From: SAR86 cluster bacterium
GTDB lineage: Bacteria > Pseudomonadota > Gammaproteobacteria > Pseudomonadales > Azotimanducaceae
Direction of reading: 5' to 3'
DNA: 8,758 nucleotides
NCBI GenBank assembly: GCA_013204195.1
Contig: JABMOJ010000515.1
Location: 1-8,758, forward strand
A model generated the notes under the pieces. The model did no database searches and was not told the origin of the DNA. It saw only the letters and a list, made by a program, of their open reading frames with translations. The position numbers and the translations under genes are program-made. How positions within the stretch are numbered: the first letter of the stretch is position 1; each line of letters starts with the position of its first letter. This document shows positions 6,528 through 8,758 of the stretch, one piece after another.

Positions 6528-7478
6528 ATGTCCCTCGACACCCTGACCTTTACCGCCAGTGACAACCACCCGGTGCATTGTTATTACTCGTTGCCTGCAG
6601 CAAAACCCCGCGGGATCATCCATATCGCCCATGGCATGGGCGAGCACGGCGGCCGTTATGAGTGGACTGCGCAGCAGCTCAATGCCGCAGGCTATGCGGT
6701 CTATATCAATGATCACCGTGGCCACGGCGAGACCGCCACGGTGCTGGGGGATTTCGGCATCGATGGCTGGAATAGAACGCTTTTAGATTTGCACGAGATG
6801 AACCAACAATATGCCAAGGATTACCCCGGTGTGCCCAGGGTCCTGTTCGGCCACAGTATGGGCTCGATGCTAACCGAGCAATATATTGCCCGCTATGGCG
6901 CCAGTCTCGATGGCGTTATCATCTCTGGCAGCCCCGGTTTTGCTCACCCATTGCTGTCCTGGCTCGTACGCCAGATCTGTCGCTTTGAGGCCTGGCGACT
7001 CGGCCCCTTGCTAGAGAGTTCAGTCCTGCAAAAACTGGTATTCGGCAATGCCAATAAGGCGTTTGCGGCCGCGACGGCTGAACCCACCGGATTTGAATGG
7101 CTAAGCCGGGATAGCGCGCAAGTCAGAGCATATATGGATGATCCTCTATGCGGCTTTGTGCCCTTCCCTGCCAGTCTGTTGGATATTTTCAAAGGCGCCG
7201 CCTGGACTCAAGCTCAGCAACATGTAGAGAAGATACCCGCAAGCCTGCCGCTGTATCTGTTCTCGGGCAGCGATGACCCAGTGCACAACCAGATGGCTGA
7301 TCTAAACCGCTTGCTGAACCAATATGCCAAAGCCGGTCTGCAGATGCAGACTAAATTTTACCCCGAGGGTCGGCATGAGATGCTGAATGCGCCGAACCGT
7401 GACGAGGTCATGGAGGATGTCCTACGCTGGCTCGATAGACTGTTTCCCGCCAACGAGTCAGGTGCCAACGAGGCTTAA
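6528..7478 (+). CDS. Alpha/beta hydrolase, monoacylglycerol lipase / lysophospholipase type
   Basis: This 316-residue protein is an alpha/beta hydrolase of the Hydrolase_4 (serine aminopeptidase S33) group. AHGMGEH (34-40) forms the oxyanion-hole loop and NDHRGHGET (61-69) is typical of monoacylglycerol lipases. The nucleophile is S110 in FGHSMGS (107-113). The acid is in SGSDDPV (D249 or D250), and the catalytic His is H283 in EGRHEML (280-286). A cap of about 80 residues lies between 140 and 225. No signal peptide is visible, so it is probably cytoplasmic or loosely attached to the inner membrane. Likely substrates are monoacylglycerols or lysophospholipids. It follows the HAD gene by 154 bp, including the decamer array, and converges with the GYD-PlsC gene 10 bp downstream, which also acts on lipids. 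Confidence 0.92.
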   Translation: MSLDTLTFTASDNHPVHCYYSLPAAKPRGIIHIAHGMGEHGGRYEWTAQQLNAAGYAVYINDHRGHGETATVLGDFGIDGWNRTLLDLHEMNQQYAKDYPGVPRVLFGHSMGSMLTEQYIARYGASLDGVIISGSPGFAHPLLSWLVRQICRFEAWRLGPLLESSVLQKLVFGNANKAFAAATAEPTGFEWLSRDSAQVRAYMDDPLCGFVPFPASLLDIFKGAAWTQAQQHVEKIPASLPLYLFSGSDDPVHNQMADLNRLLNQYAKAGLQMQTKFYPEGRHEMLNAPNRDEVMEDVLRWLDRLFPANESGANEA

Positions 7479-7488
7479 TCTAGCTCTG

Positions 7489-8547
7489 CTACTCGCCAGT
7501 GGTTTTAATTTCCGTGCTGTCCGCATCCGCCACGCTGACATAATCCCATCGTGCCGCGCGTGGTCCATGGGTTAGGACTCGTTGGTGGACGTCGTTCAAT
7601 GCATCGTAAATGATCCGGGTTGCTTCAGGAATCGTGGTCCCTTCCGCAAAGTAAATCGCCGGTTGAATATTGGCAGTCACAGGTCCGGCCGACACTTCTC
7701 GAGACCCTTTCGGGCGAAGCTGAGAGAGCCCCGTTAAATACACGGGCACAACGGGCACGTTGCAATCCAAGGCCAGAATCGACACGCCATGTTTAAAGCG
7801 GGACAGTTTGCGACTGGTGGAGCGTGTGCCCTCGGGGAAAATGGCCAAATTAGCCCCTTGCTGCAACAGCCATTTACTATAGTCCAGGGTCGCCGATCCG
7901 CCGCCTCGACGAATTGGGAAATTACCGCCAATCAGCGAATTATACCAAGGTTGCAGTGCCAACTCCTTGCGCCCACCACCATTTTTCAGAAACCAGCGAT
8001 CGGCGGCAGCGCCAAAATAGATATTCCACTTCAGCCGTTGTGGTAGGCAGTGATACAGGGCGATGGCATCCAAATGGCTACTGTGATTCGCCACTGTGAT
8101 GCAGGGCCCCTTAACGGTTTTAAAATTCTCCATGCCCGTGACTGTAAACGGCTTCGCATAACGCCACATGTGTTTGGAATAGTGATACCAGCGAAACGCG
8201 AGGCGAGTCAGTTTAGCCCACCACTTGACCTGCCAGCGGTGTGGGCCATCAGTACGAATCTCCTGTTTGACCATGCGCTCAAACAGGGGGAAGTCGATGG
8301 CGGCTAACAGCATGGTATCTGGCGCGCTGGTAAGCTCTTCATGGAGGATCGCCTTCTGTGCTCGAAAGTTATCGGAGACTTCAAACACAGTACAGTGATC
8401 GTACATACCCAGCAGATGGTAGTCCTCGAGAATATTGGCCTCGTATTCCTCGAGTATCCGCCGCACGCCTCGAAGCTTGTCCGGTTCCGCTAGTATCTGG
8501 CGCATCCCGTCGGTGCTTAGCTTGGATAGCAGCACGTAAGCTGGCAT
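7489..8547 (-). CDS. GYD domain fused to PlsC-type phospholipid acyltransferase
   Basis: The 352-residue protein has two parts. Residues 1-93 look like a GYD domain: MPAYVLLSKLSTDGMRQI, a helix, then HLLGMYDHCTVFEV (44-57), where the name motif GYD has become MYD. Residues about 105-335 are a PlsC/LPLAT acyltransferase with NHSSHLD (154-160, catalytic H155 and D160), NFPIRRGG (209-216), IFPEGTRS (236-243) and VPVVPVYLTG (264-273), the four usual blocks. The acyltransferase part would move an acyl chain onto a lysophosphatidate-like acceptor at the inner membrane. The Trp/Arg-rich helix at 105-130 may bind the membrane. The GYD domain has a ferredoxin-like fold and no well-established function; here it may sense a ligand or drive dimer formation (inference). 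The start has GGGGA six bases upstream, and the separate GYD gene ends 3 bp before it, so the two form an operon. Confidence 0.92.
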   Translation of the reverse strand: MPAYVLLSKLSTDGMRQILAEPDKLRGVRRILEEYEANILEDYHLLGMYDHCTVFEVSDNFRAQKAILHEELTSAPDTMLLAAIDFPLFERMVKQEIRTDGPHRWQVKWWAKLTRLAFRWYHYSKHMWRYAKPFTVTGMENFKTVKGPCITVANHSSHLDAIALYHCLPQRLKWNIYFGAAADRWFLKNGGGRKELALQPWYNSLIGGNFPIRRGGGSATLDYSKWLLQQGANLAIFPEGTRSTSRKLSRFKHGVSILALDCNVPVVPVYLTGLSQLRPKGSREVSAGPVTANIQPAIYFAEGTTIPEATRIIYDALNDVHQRVLTHGPRAARWDYVSVADADSTEIKTTGE

Positions 8548-8550
8548 GGG

Positions 8551-8758
8551 CTAATCCCCGCCTGGCGCTTGCCCTGAAAGAATGCCGACAAAATCATCAA
8601 CACTGATCGCTGGCAAGGTCGTGATTTTGATAGACCCTCGAGAACCTAATTCAACGGCGAGCCTGGCCATGACCTCATTAGTCGGTGCCTCAATAATATT
8701 GACAAAATCATAGCCGCCCATGACAGCGTACTGTGCGATCACCCGCGCGCCCATGGAC
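8551..8758 (-). CDS. GYD-domain protein (C-terminal part, cut by window edge)
   Basis: The reverse strand carries about 69 residues of a small GYD-family protein, open to the right edge. VIAQYAVMGGYDFVNIIEAP contains the GYD motif, followed by ARLAVELGSRGSIKITTLPA and a short tail ending QAPGGD. A full member has about 95-100 residues, so only the first strand and helix are missing. An ATG at 8754 is probably internal, because the preceding part of the domain is absent. The family forms ferredoxin-like dimers with no agreed biochemical role. It ends 3 bp before the GYD-PlsC gene and so is most likely co-transcribed with it. The two GYD copies differ strongly in sequence, so they are not a recent duplication. 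Confidence 0.88.
   Translation of the reverse strand, partial: SMGARVIAQYAVMGGYDFVNIIEAPTNEVMARLAVELGSRGSIKITTLPAISVDDFVGILSGQAPGGD

Overview
The window is a stretch of bacterial chromosome, densely packed with metabolic and housekeeping-type genes in alternating orientation. Codon use, moderately high GC, a PetA-like Rieske protein with a twin-arginine leader, a freestanding AlaX editing protein and PlsC-type acyltransferase chemistry fit a Pseudomonadota (probably gammaproteobacterial, perhaps marine) genome. This is an inference from gene style, not a marker-based placement. I see no rRNA, tRNA, CRISPR, phage, integrase or insertion sequence.

Layout: (1) 1-220, minus: start of a nitronate monooxygenase-like gene running off the left edge. 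(2) 221-358: divergent intergenic region with a bulged inverted repeat. (3) 359-1876, plus: MlrC-like M81 metallopeptidase, convergent with (4) 1880-2638, minus: SDR oxidoreductase. (5) 2715-3443, plus: AlaX-type alanyl-tRNA editing protein, convergent with (6) a minus-strand operon of three genes, in transcription order an amidohydrolase-2 family gene (5465-4467, interrupted by an in-frame TAA), a PetA-like Rieske protein (4470-3916, overlapping by ATGA) and a flavodoxin-family protein (3910-3452). (7) 5570-6373, plus: Cof-type HAD phosphatase, whose stop codon lies inside the first unit of (8) a ten-copy decamer tandem repeat (6370-6469). (9) 6528-7478, plus: serine alpha/beta hydrolase of the monoacylglycerol lipase/lysophospholipase type, convergent with (10) 7489-8547, minus: a fusion of an N-terminal GYD domain to a PlsC acyltransferase, preceded 3 bp upstream by (11) a separate GYD-domain gene cut by the right edge.

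Working relationships: the amidohydrolase/Rieske/flavodoxin set is translationally linked and looks like a small redox or catabolic operon without the other cytochrome bc1 genes. The tandem GYD and GYD-PlsC pair is the most unusual arrangement: a small domain of poorly known function is both freestanding and fused to a phospholipid acyltransferase. The other genes look like independent single-gene units.

The items most worth a second look are the GYD/GYD-PlsC pair, the Rieske operon with its nonsense codon, the decamer array, and a 10-bp element (CTAGCGTTAA) found at the same distance before the start codons of two successive genes.
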